DNA of 64,000 nt. Source: Ancylomarina subtilis (GTDB lineage Bacteria; Bacteroidota; Bacteroidia; Bacteroidales; Marinifilaceae). The stretch spans positions 561,781 to 625,780 of the forward strand of contig NZ_SHKN01000001.1 of NCBI RefSeq assembly GCF_004217115.1, read 5' to 3'. The notes beneath the pieces were generated by a model. It made no database searches, was not told the DNA's origin, and saw only the letters and a program-made list of their open reading frames with translations. Numbering within the stretch: the stretch's first letter is position 1; each line of letters begins with the position of its first letter. This document shows, in pieces, positions 8,302-17,339 of this stretch. The position numbers and the translations under genes are program-made.

Positions 8302-9060
8302 TTACAGCTGGCTTGAAATGATATAAATACTCAAATAAATTACAATTTCAACCACTTGCTGTGTGGCTCCAATACAGTCACCAGTGTAACCACCTATCCA
8401 TTTCTGGTAGAATCGTCCTAAGAGATATTTAGTCAGGAATGCGGGGATAATAATCAGGAAATATTTAATATCCTGTAAAAGCAGAATGGGTAAAAGACCT
8501 GTTAGCCATAAAAAGGCTTGGTTTCCCCGACTTAGCTTGTGAGCATAGTCCTTAGCCTTGGAATTATCCACACGAGCATATTCGTGACTATTGACCAAAC
8601 TGCCTGCCAACGTTCTACTAAAGGAATGAGCCACAATTAAAACCACGGGTAATGAACTTGCCGAAAGGGCTTCCATACCGAAGAAACGAGCCAGAACAAC
8701 AAACAGAATTCCAGAAATACCAAAAGCGCCGACCAGAGAATCCTTCATGATCTCAAGAATACGCTCCTTGGTCCAACCTCCGCCAAAACCATCACAAACA
8801 TCCATAAATCCGTCTTCGTGTAAAGCTCCAGTAAATAAAGTCGTGAATATCATACTCAAAATAAGAGAAATATGAAAGGGTAAAAGCCAATGGGACAAGA
8901 CGAAAACCAAAGCACTCAAACCACCGATAATAATGCCCGACAGAGAAAAATACTTGACTGCCTCGTGTTGATAGACTTTTTCAAATTTAGCCCATCTTGG
9001 AAAAGGTATTCGGGTAAAAAAAGAAAGCGCTGTGAAGAAGATATTGAGTTCTCTAAACAT
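8302..9060 (-). CDS. cobS: Adenosylcobinamide-GDP ribazoletransferase
   Basis: 252 residues from the ATG at 9060; a TTG at 9084 is possible but lies inside a stable hairpin. CobS is an inner-membrane enzyme joining adenosylcobinamide-GDP and alpha-ribazole(-phosphate). Visible: FFTRIPFP near the N-terminus, the metal-binding acidic segment LHEDGFMDVCDGFGGG, SFSRTLAG, and a C-terminal IGGYTGDCIGATQQ, plus about six hydrophobic spans. It follows cobT on the same strand, separated by an intercistronic hairpin. Confidence 0.95.
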   Translation of the reverse strand: MFRELNIFFTALSFFTRIPFPRWAKFEKVYQHEAVKYFSLSGIIIGGLSALVFVLSHWLLPFHISLILSMIFTTLFTGALHEDGFMDVCDGFGGGWTKERILEIMKDSLVGAFGISGILFVVLARFFGMEALSASSLPVVLIVAHSFSRTLAGSLVNSHEYARVDNSKAKDYAHKLSRGNQAFLWLTGLLPILLLQDIKYFLIIIPAFLTKYLLGRFYQKWIGGYTGDCIGATQQVVEIVIYLSIYIISSQL

Positions 9061-9075
9061 AGAAAGTAGATTGGC

Positions 9076-9120
9076 GATTAACAATTAGTGGTAAAGATAG
9101 CTCCTAACTAATTGTTAATC
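9076..9120 (-). promoter_or_regulatory. Stable hairpin between cobT and cobS
   Basis: GATTAACAATTAG (9076-9088) and CTAATTGTTAATC (9108-9120) are perfectly complementary over 13 bp with a 19-base loop. No T run follows in either direction, so a terminator is unlikely. Such intercistronic stems can set processing points or transcript stability. Confidence 0.5.
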
Positions 9121-9136
9121 ACTCATTGTAAATTAA

Positions 9137-10174
9137 TTAGTCGGCATTACTAACACCAGCTTCGTCGAAACTTGCCATTTCGTTTAGGAAATTGACTGCC
9201 GATTGAATTAAAGGAAAAGCAACGGCAGCACCAGTGCCCTCGCCCAAACGCATACCCATATCCAATAAGGGCTTTGCCTTAAGCTGATCGAGCATTAACT
9301 GATGCCCTTTTTCTTGTGACTTATGCGTGAAAATACAATAATCCAAAACATTAGGGTTCATTTTAGAAGCCGCTAAAAGAGCCGAAGTAATAATGAAGCC
9401 ATCCACCATGATGCACATTTTAAGTTCAGCAGCCTTAAGCATGGCGCCTGCTATCATCACAATTTCGAAGCCGCCAAAGTAAGTCAGCACTTCTTCTGCA
9501 GAATTGTTTCCTCTATATTTTGAAAGGGCACGCCCCAGAATTTCATATTTGCGTTGAAGCCCTTCATCATCCCATCCGGTACCGCGACCAACACAGGCAC
9601 TTAGCTCAATATTACTAAGAAGATGTAGAATAACAGCTGCAGAGGATGTGTTCGCTATTCCCATTTCTCCAAAACCAATAATATTAGACCCTTCAGAATG
9701 AATACGTTCAACTAAATCGCCACCTCGTTTCATGGCTTTTTCGAACTCCTCAGTACTCATCGCAGGTTCGTTAAGGTAGGACTTTGTTCCATAAGCGATC
9801 TTGGCATTTAAAACACCTGAACTCTTGTCAAAATCGTAGTTTACACCTGCATCAATAATACGAATGTCAATGTCGTGTTGTTTGGCAAAAACATTAATGG
9901 CTGCACCACCATTCATAAAATTGGCAACCATTTGCCAGGTCACCTCCTGTGGATAAGGACTCACCCCATCAAGAGCGATACCGTGATCGGCAGCAAAAAC
10001 CATAATCACTGGTTTTTTTAGAGCCGGGCTTAATGTGTTTTGAATGCAACCAATGTGTTTGGCCATTTCTTCCAACTTGCCTAATGAGCCTAGAGGTTTT
10101 GTTTTTAAATCAATTTTTTGCTGAAGAGCTTCAGCTTTCTCTGTGTTAAGAGCTTCTATATTATATTGAATCAT
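9137..10174 (-). CDS. cobT: Nicotinate-nucleotide-DMB phosphoribosyltransferase, copy 1
   Basis: 345 residues, the CobT family length. It transfers phosphoribose from nicotinate mononucleotide to the lower-ligand base. Motifs: KPLGSLGKLEEMA, FAADHGIALDGVSPYPQEVT, FGEMGIANTSSAA, CVGRGTG and MRLGEGTGAA, which contains the catalytic Glu. Aligned by eye with Salmonella CobT, the base-pocket positions Ser80, Gln88 and Leu175 are Tyr, Met and Met here. A paralogue (10295-11353) lies immediately upstream on the same strand, 120 bp away. Confidence 0.95.
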   Translation of the reverse strand: MIQYNIEALNTEKAEALQQKIDLKTKPLGSLGKLEEMAKHIGCIQNTLSPALKKPVIMVFAADHGIALDGVSPYPQEVTWQMVANFMNGGAAINVFAKQHDIDIRIIDAGVNYDFDKSSGVLNAKIAYGTKSYLNEPAMSTEEFEKAMKRGGDLVERIHSEGSNIIGFGEMGIANTSSAAVILHLLSNIELSACVGRGTGWDDEGLQRKYEILGRALSKYRGNNSAEEVLTYFGGFEIVMIAGAMLKAAELKMCIMVDGFIITSALLAASKMNPNVLDYCIFTHKSQEKGHQLMLDQLKAKPLLDMGMRLGEGTGAAVAFPLIQSAVNFLNEMASFDEAGVSNAD

Positions 10175-10294
10175 AATTCGATTTTTTTTGAGTGAATATT
10201 GGCTTAAGTCAATCTCTAAGGTAGTTATTTTGCTTTAAAAGTGGACTTAGCAACAAGGCCATTTTTTTACCTTTATTTACTTTATCCCTTAATC

Positions 10295-11353
10295 TTATAA
10301 GGCAGCCGCCTCTTCTACAGCTTCGCTAACACCAGCTTCTTCAAAAGAGGCCATTTCGTTAAAGTATTGTACTGCTGATTTCACAAGTGGGTAACAAACC
10401 ATCGCGCCCGTGCCTTCTCCCAATCGCATGCCGATATCCATAATAGGCTCAGCACCCAAATGATTGAGCATGCTGATGTGTGCTTTTTCATTCGATTTGT
10501 GGGCATACAGACAGTATTCCAAAACTTTCGGGTTGATTTTAGATGCTGCCAAGAGTGCAGATGTGATGATAAATCCATCAATCAATAGGGTCATTTTTAA
10601 TTCTGCTGCCTTTAGCATTCCTCCCATAATCATGGCAATTTCAAAGCCCCCAAAGTAAGTCATCACCTCCAGAGGATCAGTAGTATTACCTGTGAATTTT
10701 GATAGGCCTTCGTTTAAAAGCTCATATTTACTCTTTACACCAGCCTGATCGAGTCCAGTACCACGTCCCACACAATCCTCAAGGGGAATATTGGCCAAGA
10801 GGCTTAGGATAAGAGCTGCCGAAGAGGTATTACCAATCCCTTTCTCACCAAAAGCAATAAAATTACAGCCTTCGTTATGACAATCTTCAATAATACCAGC
10901 CCCTTTTTCGATAGCCTCAAGGCATTGTTCTTTGATCATGGCGGACTCAAAGCGATAGTTTTTAGTTCCGTAAGCCACTTTGCGGTTGATGATATTCAAT
11001 TCGGGTTCGAAATCATGATCAACTCCCGCATCAACTACCTTAAAAATGATGCCATGCTGACGCGAAAAGACATTGATAGCTGCGCCACCTTGCATATAAT
11101 TGTAGAGCATTTGATAACTCACCGATTTGGGATAAAAACTCACCCCATCATCCGCAATTCCGTGGTCACCAGCAAAGACGACTACTGTTGGCTCTTTTAT
11201 TTCAGGGCTCAGACTGCCTTGTATTTTTGCTATTTTACAAGCAATACGCTCTAAAATCCCCAAAGAACCTAAAGGTTTGGTTTTATTATTGGTCTTGTTT
11301 AATATGTTTTCATCTAGGTCAGTAGATAGACTTTCTATTTTAAATTCTTGCAT
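10295..11353 (-). CDS. cobT: Nicotinate-nucleotide-DMB phosphoribosyltransferase paralogue, copy 2
   Basis: 352 residues, clearly paralogous to the next gene over its whole length. It keeps KPLGSLGILER, FAGDHGIADDGVSFYPKSV, FGEKGIGNTSSAA, CVGRGTG and MRLGEGTGAM, so all catalytic segments are intact. The position equivalent to Salmonella Leu175 is Lys (GEKG) where copy 1 has Met, and the YPKSVSYQM segment differs from YPQEVTWQM. It also has an acidic/alanine tail (EEAAAL). The difference in the base pocket suggests a different lower ligand or a heteromeric pair; both are inference. Confidence 0.92.
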   Translation of the reverse strand: MQEFKIESLSTDLDENILNKTNNKTKPLGSLGILERIACKIAKIQGSLSPEIKEPTVVVFAGDHGIADDGVSFYPKSVSYQMLYNYMQGGAAINVFSRQHGIIFKVVDAGVDHDFEPELNIINRKVAYGTKNYRFESAMIKEQCLEAIEKGAGIIEDCHNEGCNFIAFGEKGIGNTSSAALILSLLANIPLEDCVGRGTGLDQAGVKSKYELLNEGLSKFTGNTTDPLEVMTYFGGFEIAMIMGGMLKAAELKMTLLIDGFIITSALLAASKINPKVLEYCLYAHKSNEKAHISMLNHLGAEPIMDIGMRLGEGTGAMVCYPLVKSAVQYFNEMASFEEAGVSEAVEEAAAL

Positions 11354-11525
11354 AGGTTTAGTGTGTTTTGTAAGGCTTGCAATTTACACAAAAAGCTAAG
11401 TTTCGTTAGGAAATTAACACTGAAATTTAGATGCTTGAGAATATGTTTTTAATTCTAAATCAAAAAAAATGTAACTTAGATAGAAGAACCTATTATATAT
11501 CAACTTTCAATTTGGAGGAACTACA

Positions 11526-12242
11526 ATGAAAACTGTTTTACACAAAGCCAACACCAGGGGACATGCCAATCATGGCTGGTTGAATGCTTACCATACCTTT
11601 AGTTTTGCCGATTATTACCATACCGATCGCATGCATTTTGGTATGTTAAGGGTTTTGAATGATGACCGAATAGCTGCGGGGAAAGGTTTTGGTATGCATC
11701 CTCATAGTGATATGGAGATTATCACCATTCCACTTACCGGTGCATTGGAACACAAGGATAATATGGGGAATTCTGCTGTAATTAAAGCGGGTGATATTCA
11801 GGTGATGAGTGCTGGTACTGGGGTGCTTCATTCTGAATTTAACCCCAATAAGGATAAAGAAGTCAATTTACTTCAGATTTGGATTTTTCCCAACAAAAAG
11901 GGAGTTGAACCTCGTTACGATCAGATTTCAATAAAAGATATTGAATCACAAAATGGGTTGAAACAAATCCTTTCACCTAATGCCGATGGTGCAGGTGTCT
12001 GGATTCATCAGAATGCCTGGTTTCACCTAGGTGTATTTGATCAGCAAACAGATGAAACTTATACCTTTAAGGATGCTGGCAATGGCTTGTATGTTTTTGT
12101 GATTGAAGGCGATATTTCTATCAAAGATTTTAAATTGACAAAGAGAGATGGGCTTGGTATATCCGAAACTCAACAGGTTGATATTAAATTTGGAGCCAAG
12201 TCGAAGGTCTTGCTTATGGAAGTGCCAATGTTCGATATCTAA
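11526..12242 (+). CDS. Pirin family protein (bicupin)
   Basis: 238 residues, typical of YhaK/YhhW-like pirins. The N-terminal cupin holds the metal ligands in GFGMHPHSDMEIITIPLTG and GVLHSEFN; the C-terminal half is the second, degenerate cupin. Some bacterial members act as quercetin 2,3-dioxygenases, others as redox-sensing cofactors, so the activity cannot be assigned. The start has an unusually strong Shine-Dalgarno (GGAGGA, 7 bases before the ATG) for this organism, suggesting high translation. It is divergent from cobT copy 2. Confidence 0.9.
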   Translation: MKTVLHKANTRGHANHGWLNAYHTFSFADYYHTDRMHFGMLRVLNDDRIAAGKGFGMHPHSDMEIITIPLTGALEHKDNMGNSAVIKAGDIQVMSAGTGVLHSEFNPNKDKEVNLLQIWIFPNKKGVEPRYDQISIKDIESQNGLKQILSPNADGAGVWIHQNAWFHLGVFDQQTDETYTFKDAGNGLYVFVIEGDISIKDFKLTKRDGLGISETQQVDIKFGAKSKVLLMEVPMFDI

Positions 12243-12359
12243 ATTGTAAAGCTAAGATTATCACTTTTATATTTTAAAAATTGGGATCAATAAATCCTGA
12301 AAACGAATCAGAACATGACATATACAGCTTGTTAATATTTAGAGTACGACGGTCCAGAG

Positions 12360-12405
12360 AATACAAAAGCGATCATTTCCGTAGAGATGACCGCTTTGTA
12401 TTTTT
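12360..12405. terminator. Bidirectional terminator
   Basis: A long imperfect stem (AATACAAAAGCGATCAT with ATGACCGCTTTGTATT) lies between convergent genes, with T and A runs at the ends. Confidence 0.8.
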
Positions 12406-12421
12406 CATAGTATGCTATTCG

Positions 12422-13576
12422 CTAGCTTTTTGAGCCTAAAAGACCTTTCAGTGCTTTTAAATTCTTTTTCAATTGACTTTTTATTTTGGTATCTTTTTCA
12501 GTCATTACAGCTGCTTCCAAATCGGGAATGGCATCCGTTCTTTCCAATTGAATCAGTGCCCAGGAAGCTTTCACTCTTACCATGGCATCCTTATCTCGAA
12601 GCATGCCTGGAATCCATTTCTTTGACGACCAGCAAGCTAGTTCGATTACTTTCTCGATACCTTCCAATTTCTCAGCTTTGCTACCACTTAATTGATTGTG
12701 GTATTTCGTCTGCAAATCGTTGATATCATCGGTATAGATAATTTCATTCTTAAAGAAATCCGGACGAACCACATTCTCAGGATAAGCAATCAATTCCTTA
12801 TTGCAGGTCCAACGCACCATACGAGGCAACATCCAACGCATACCTGGTGTGCATTCCGGGTGACCTACAAATGAAGCCACTCTACCTTTTTCAACTTCAG
12901 CAGCCACAACAAATGGGCGATTGTTGGTCATATTAGCAGGCGTGCCTTCAACGGTATGCACATCGCTAAGCATAGTCGCCAGTTCCATAAATTTAGCACC
13001 CGATTTGGCAGGAACCAAAACAGGACCTTCGTAATACTGACAAAAAGAGATTTTTCTATCTTTCAGCTCAGGGAAGATCTCTTTCCCTTCTTTGGTCAAC
13101 GAGAATTTTGATAAACCATGTCCACGATGATCGTGTTCAATGTCAATCGCTTCGCATCCATTTAATGCTAAGCTAGGATAATCAGGTGTTTCGGTCATGA
13201 TATAAGCTCCAGCGCAAATACCCACAACAGCTTTGCCTTGTTCTTTCACCATTTTCACCAGTTTTTCCATACCCGTTTCACCCAAACTCTGGGTCTCGCC
13301 ACGTCCGCTTCCACCTGGGAATACAATAGCATCGAAGGCATCGAGTTCACCCGACATAATTTGAGAAGCACGAACCACTTCGGCTTTCATATTGGGATCA
13401 ATGCGTAAAGCTTCCAGAGCATCGGTAATACACCAGGGACTGTCTCCATTTTTATCGAAAACACCCACGCGTATGGTTTCTTGTGATTGATTTTGTTTTT
13501 CAACACGTTTGCAAGCACTTAATAGGCAGAAGCTCATGCAGACAATCAGTAAAAGATTGATTTTTAGTTTGGTCAT
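12422..13576 (-). CDS. Lipoprotein with class I glutaminase-like (BPL_N) domain and HEAT-like tail
   Basis: 384 residues. Residues 1-22 are a lipoprotein signal ending LLSAC. Residues about 35-270 form a class I glutamine-amidotransferase-like fold: VGVFDKNGDSPW, AFDAIVFPGGSGRGE, then GICAGAYI with the nucleophilic-elbow cysteine. This is the type seen in BPL_N (biotin-ligase N-terminal-like) proteins. The C-terminal 85 residues (MLRDKDAMVRVKASWALIQL) look like a HEAT repeat pair. The enzyme's substrate is unknown; the exported location makes a classical amidotransferase role unlikely. It lies between cobU and the cobT genes on the same strand. Confidence 0.75.
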   Translation of the reverse strand: MTKLKINLLLIVCMSFCLLSACKRVEKQNQSQETIRVGVFDKNGDSPWCITDALEALRIDPNMKAEVVRASQIMSGELDAFDAIVFPGGSGRGETQSLGETGMEKLVKMVKEQGKAVVGICAGAYIMTETPDYPSLALNGCEAIDIEHDHRGHGLSKFSLTKEGKEIFPELKDRKISFCQYYEGPVLVPAKSGAKFMELATMLSDVHTVEGTPANMTNNRPFVVAAEVEKGRVASFVGHPECTPGMRWMLPRMVRWTCNKELIAYPENVVRPDFFKNEIIYTDDINDLQTKYHNQLSGSKAEKLEGIEKVIELACWSSKKWIPGMLRDKDAMVRVKASWALIQLERTDAIPDLEAAVMTEKDTKIKSQLKKNLKALKGLLGSKS

Positions 13577-13679
13577 TTTTGTTTAAGCTTTGTTAGTTGG
13601 TTATGTTGTCAGCTGATAAAGATAATAAATGGCTTGATCTTGCGAAAAGTTTATCTTTATGTTGTATTGGCATATTTTT

Positions 13680-14207
13680 CTAAAAGCTTTCTTTTTTATT
13701 GGGAGATTTTATTTCCAAAGGAATACCCGATATCACCAGGCTTACACGATCGGCTTTTTTTGCAATATATTGATTGATTCGGCCCTGTAAATCATTGAAT
13801 CTCATGGCCACTTCATTACCCGGATGCCCACCCAGACCGACTTCATTACTGACAATAATCCAATCGCAATCCTGAGAAAGAATTTGATCTAAAATTGCTT
13901 TAGCTTCTTCCAGGCTTTTATCGTCCTGCTCACCATTATCAAAGAAGATATTGGTTAACCAAAGAGTGATACAGTCTAGAAGAACCATTCTTCCTGTAAA
14001 GTCATGAGAATCCAGAGCCTTTTCTTCTTCAATGTTTTCCCACTGCTCACCACGACGTGCTTTGTGTGCCTCAATGCGTGCACGATGACCATCGTCCCAA
14101 ACACGAGATGTTGCCAGGTAGATGGGCTTATTTGATTGTTCGAGGGTCAGTTGCTCCGCGTACTCGCTTTTTCCACAACGTTGACCACCTGTAATAAGAT
14201 GAATCAT
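13680..14207 (-). CDS. cobU: Adenosylcobinamide kinase / adenosylcobinamide-phosphate guanylyltransferase
   Basis: 175 residues. The P-loop GGQRCGKS is at residues 7-14. His48 in AHKARR is the probable guanylylated residue. VSNEVGLGG and NDLQGRINQYIAKKAD are the conserved C-terminal segments. It phosphorylates adenosylcobinamide and adds GMP, producing the CobS substrate. It follows cbiB by 67 bases on the same strand. Confidence 0.95.
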   Translation of the reverse strand: MIHLITGGQRCGKSEYAEQLTLEQSNKPIYLATSRVWDDGHRARIEAHKARRGEQWENIEEEKALDSHDFTGRMVLLDCITLWLTNIFFDNGEQDDKSLEEAKAILDQILSQDCDWIIVSNEVGLGGHPGNEVAMRFNDLQGRINQYIAKKADRVSLVISGIPLEIKSPNKKESF

Positions 14208-14274
14208 GATATTATACTTGAGTTGCTAGTCTGTAAAGAGAAGCAAATGATTTATAATCTTAAAGCTAATCAAT

Positions 14275-15225
14275 CTATTTGACTAGCAGATTAATGCCTA
14301 GATAAAAAGCGGAGATCAATACAATTGTCACCAAACAAACCGCATGGTTGATATAGGCAATGCGTTTGATTTCTTTGTTCTCAATCTTTCGATCTATTTC
14401 ACCAATATAGGGTTTCTCAACCAGCTTTCCGCCATAATCATGGGCACCACCAAAACGGCAATTCAAAATACCTGCAAGAGCTGATTCAGGATAACCCGCA
14501 TTGGGGCTGGTGTGTGAGCGACCATATCGGAAGATGAAGACAAAACCTCTGTAACTCAGACTCACAAGCACCATCAGAAAGGCTGTGATACGGGCAGGTA
14601 TAAAGTTAGCAGCATCATCGATACGAGCCGCAACCCGACCAAAGTAGAGGTATTTTTCATTCTTATAACCAATCATGGAGTCCAGTGTGTTGATCATCTT
14701 ATAGGCCATCATAGCCGGTAAGCCACCCACAGCGTAATAAAAGAGAGGTGCCACCACACCATCCGAGAGGTTTTCTGACAGGGTTTCGAATACAGCCAGA
14801 CGGATTTCCTGTTCGCTAAGACCTTTGGTATCACGACCAACAATCCATGACAGGCGTTGTCGTCCAGCCTCCAGACCTTTCTCTTCAAGCTCTTTGAAAA
14901 CCTCGTAACCTTCCTGCAAAAGGCTGCGATTGGCCAGTCCGTAAAAGACAAAAACAGAGGTGAAGGCAATAAATGCCCACTTCTCCCAGCCTAATAGTAG
15001 TATGGATAGGAAATAAAAGGATGAATAGATCAGTAGGATTAAACTCAGGCTCATAAATGCGCCTTTTATAAGACGATGATTGCCATGATTGAGTTTTTCA
15101 GTCCCCAGACTGATCATATTGCCAAAACCCACGATGGGGTGAGGTAAGTTTCGAGGATCTCCCAATATGAGATCCAGGATATAACCGATAATAAGAGGTA
15201 GTATTATGAGTTCGATTTGCTCCAT
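14275..15225 (-). CDS. cbiB: Adenosylcobinamide-phosphate synthase
   Basis: 316 residues, membrane enzyme (CbiB/CobD family) that attaches aminopropanol phosphate to adenosylcobyric acid. Recognisable segments: GYILDLILGDPRNLPHPIVGFG at the N-terminus, GRDTKGLSEQEIRLAVFETLSENLSDGVVAPLFYY, NTLDSMIGYKNEKY, DDAANFIPARITA, and SPNAGYPESALAG near the C-terminus. Its start overlaps the end of the cobD-like gene by 22 bases, indicating translational coupling. Confidence 0.95.
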   Translation of the reverse strand: MEQIELIILPLIIGYILDLILGDPRNLPHPIVGFGNMISLGTEKLNHGNHRLIKGAFMSLSLILLIYSSFYFLSILLLGWEKWAFIAFTSVFVFYGLANRSLLQEGYEVFKELEEKGLEAGRQRLSWIVGRDTKGLSEQEIRLAVFETLSENLSDGVVAPLFYYAVGGLPAMMAYKMINTLDSMIGYKNEKYLYFGRVAARIDDAANFIPARITAFLMVLVSLSYRGFVFIFRYGRSHTSPNAGYPESALAGILNCRFGGAHDYGGKLVEKPYIGEIDRKIENKEIKRIAYINHAVCLVTIVLISAFYLGINLLVK

Positions 15226-16232
15226 TGAGTCAGTGCGTCTATTAAAAGTTGGTTTTTGTCTTCGGATAAGGTTGCGACGCGAATAAATCGGTCACTTAGT
15301 CCTCTAAAGTTACTTGCATCACGAATCAGCAAGCCAAATTCCGTAATTAAGTCGTTTTTTAGCTCCGAAGCACTGGATTTCTCTAGTTCGATTAAAAAAT
15401 AGGACGTTTTTGAAGGCCATATTTTAAGACCTGGAATTTGAGCCAGTTTTTCCGAAAATTTCTTTTGATCTGATTTGTATTGTTTTACAGGAGGCAGAAA
15501 AGACTGTTTCCTTTGCAAAATGTACTTTCCAGCCTCAATTGCTATGGAATTTACCGTCCAGGGAGGCTTGAAAAATCGAATATTCTGTACCATATCCTTG
15601 TTCGAGATCAAATAGCCCAATCTCAGGCCGGGTATCGAGAAATTTTTAGTCAATGACTTCACCAAAATCAGATTTTGGTATTCATCAATCAAATCGATTG
15701 CAGATGAAATTGCATCAGTAAAGTCGATGTAGGCTTCATCCACCACAAAAGTGCTCTTAGGGTTGTTTGTAAGAAGAGATTTTAGGAAAGTCTTCTCAAC
15801 AACGCGACCATCAGGATTATTGGGATTGCAAAGCCAAACCAAACCTTCTGCAAAGAGGGTGGTAGCTTCTAGCTCTGCCCAATTAAGGTATTTAAGCTGA
15901 TGTTTATTGACCAAACAAGCATCCTCATACTCAGCAAAAGTAGGGATGATAATGGTCGAACTCTTTGAATGAAAGGCCTGTGCAATCAAGTAAAAGGCTT
16001 CAGTTGCCCCGTTGCTGGCCAAGACCTGATCGGGCTTAATAGCCAAATCCTGAGCAATTAAATCGCAAAGGCTTTCTGCTGCAGGTTCGGGGTAAGCATG
16101 TATCTTATCCCAATTGGCTTGAATAAAGGCTTTTAGTTCCTCAGATTTGCCGCCATACCAGATATTCGTCGAGAAATTGGCTTTAATAGGATGTGTATAG
16201 AGATAGGCGTCATCGCCATGTCCGTGTAACAT
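15204..16232 (-). CDS. cobD: Threonine-phosphate decarboxylase-like aminotransferase
   Basis: 342 residues, fold-type I PLP enzyme. HGHGDD and IKANFSTNIWYGG at the N-terminus resemble the start of CobD. ASNGATEAFYLIA, WLCNPNNPDGRV, VDEAYIDF and LVKSLTKNFSIPGLRLGYL give the PLP site with the Schiff-base lysine. In the cobamide pathway CobD makes aminopropanol phosphate for CbiB. Histidinol-phosphate aminotransferases are close relatives, but the overlap with cbiB argues for the cobamide role. Confidence 0.88.
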   Translation of the reverse strand: MLHGHGDDAYLYTHPIKANFSTNIWYGGKSEELKAFIQANWDKIHAYPEPAAESLCDLIAQDLAIKPDQVLASNGATEAFYLIAQAFHSKSSTIIIPTFAEYEDACLVNKHQLKYLNWAELEATTLFAEGLVWLCNPNNPDGRVVEKTFLKSLLTNNPKSTFVVDEAYIDFTDAISSAIDLIDEYQNLILVKSLTKNFSIPGLRLGYLISNKDMVQNIRFFKPPWTVNSIAIEAGKYILQRKQSFLPPVKQYKSDQKKFSEKLAQIPGLKIWPSKTSYFLIELEKSSASELKNDLITEFGLLIRDASNFRGLSDRFIRVATLSEDKNQLLIDALTQWSKSNS

Positions 16233-16303
16233 ATTGAATATGAGTCGTATTTAATTTAGATTGTCTTATGAATTAGACGATTCAAATTAAGTGAATAAAG
16301 CCA

Positions 16304-16347
16304 ATAAAAACAATAGGTTTACAGCTGTAATCACATCCGTAAACCTA
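16304..16347 (-). terminator. Terminator between pyrD and cobD
   Basis: On the minus strand TAGGTTTAC and GTAAACCTA pair perfectly over a 16-base loop and are followed by TTGTTTTTATT. A neighbouring AACCTATT (about 16353-16360) could pair with the same arm as an alternative, so attenuation is conceivable. Confidence 0.7.
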
Positions 16348-16424
16348 CCTTTAACCTATTAGAGAATTATTTCTTTAATTTAATTTTTCATTAAAGAAAT
16401 AAATCTCCAATTACACAAATTGCT

Positions 16425-17339
16425 TTATTTCAGATTGATAGCACCAATTAAATCATTGATATCACTCACCTGATGACGTATCATATACTCTTTTATCCCT
16501 TCCACAATCTTCACACTCACCTGAGGGTCGATAAAGTTGGCTGTACCAATTTGAATGGCCGTTGCACCGGCAAGAATGAACTCAATCGCATCCTTAGCAT
16601 TCATAATACCCCCTAAGCCAACAACAGGAATCTTAACCGCCTGAGCAACCTGCCACACCATTCTAAGGGCAACAGGCTTCACACAAGGCCCAGAAAGACC
16701 ACCCGTTACTGTTGATAAGAGAGGTTTACGGGTTTCAGCGTCTATTGCCATACCCAATAAAGTATTGATTAAGGATACTGAATCAGCCCCTTGTCCTTCA
16801 ACTGCCTTAGCGATGGCCGTAATATCAGTTACATTGGGTGATAGTTTCACCATTAAATGTTTTTTATACACTTTACGGACCTCGCGAACAACCTCTTCAG
16901 CCGATGCACAGGAGGTTCCAAAGGCCATACCGCCTTCTTTGACGTTGGGACAGGAAATATTAAGCTCAATACCTGGAATATGCTCCAAATCATTGATCAT
17001 AGCAGCTGTTTCCACGTAATCCTGAATCATTGAACCTGAAACATTAACCATTACATTGGTCTGGTAGTCTTTAATGCGTGGATAAATGTCCTGGCAGAAG
17101 TTTTCAACCCCCTTATTCTGTAGTCCCACAGCATTTAACATACCTGAAGGCGTTTCAGCCATTCTGGGATAGGGATTGCCTTCTCGGTGATGTCTGGTGG
17201 TTCCTTTTACTAAAATACCCCCTAAATCGCTTAAATCGATAAAATCAGCGAACTCTTCACCAAAGCCGAAGGTACCTGATGCTGTCATGACCGGGTTCTT
17301 TAAAACCAGATCCTTAAGTTTTACTTCTAAATTTACCAT
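16425..17339 (-). CDS. pyrD: Dihydroorotate dehydrogenase B, catalytic subunit
   Basis: 304 residues, class 1B enzyme oxidising dihydroorotate to orotate with FMN. Segments: [43 protein letters not shown] with the nearby catalytic serine/cysteine loop [26 protein letters not shown] and [11 protein letters not shown]. The start overlaps the end of pyrK by 7 bases. PyrD class 1B works as a heterotetramer with PyrK, which passes electrons to NAD. Confidence 0.96.
   Translation of the reverse strand: MVNLEVKLKDLVLKNPVMTASGTFGFGEEFADFIDLSDLGGILVKGTTRHHREGNPYPRMAETPSGMLNAVGLQNKGVENFCQDIYPRIKDYQTNVMVNVSGSMIQDYVETAAMINDLEHIPGIELNISCPNVKEGGMAFGTSCASAEEVVREVRKVYKKHLMVKLSPNVTDITAIAKAVEGQGADSVSLINTLLGMAIDAETRKPLLSTVTGGLSGPCVKPVALRMVWQVAQAVKIPVVGLGGIMNAKDAIEFILAGATAIQIGTANFIDPQVSVKIVEGIKEYMIRHQVSDINDLIGAINLK

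Noticed and set aside
10381-10581. Extra frame inside cobT copy 2
   Set aside because: It overlaps strongly conserved cobT coding sequence; no independent start or family.
16233-16424. Possible cobalamin riboswitch before cobD
   Set aside because: The stem here is a simple inverted repeat followed by a T run, consistent with a pyrD terminator. None of the conserved B12-box blocks could be found, nor in 11354-11525 or 24796-25066.
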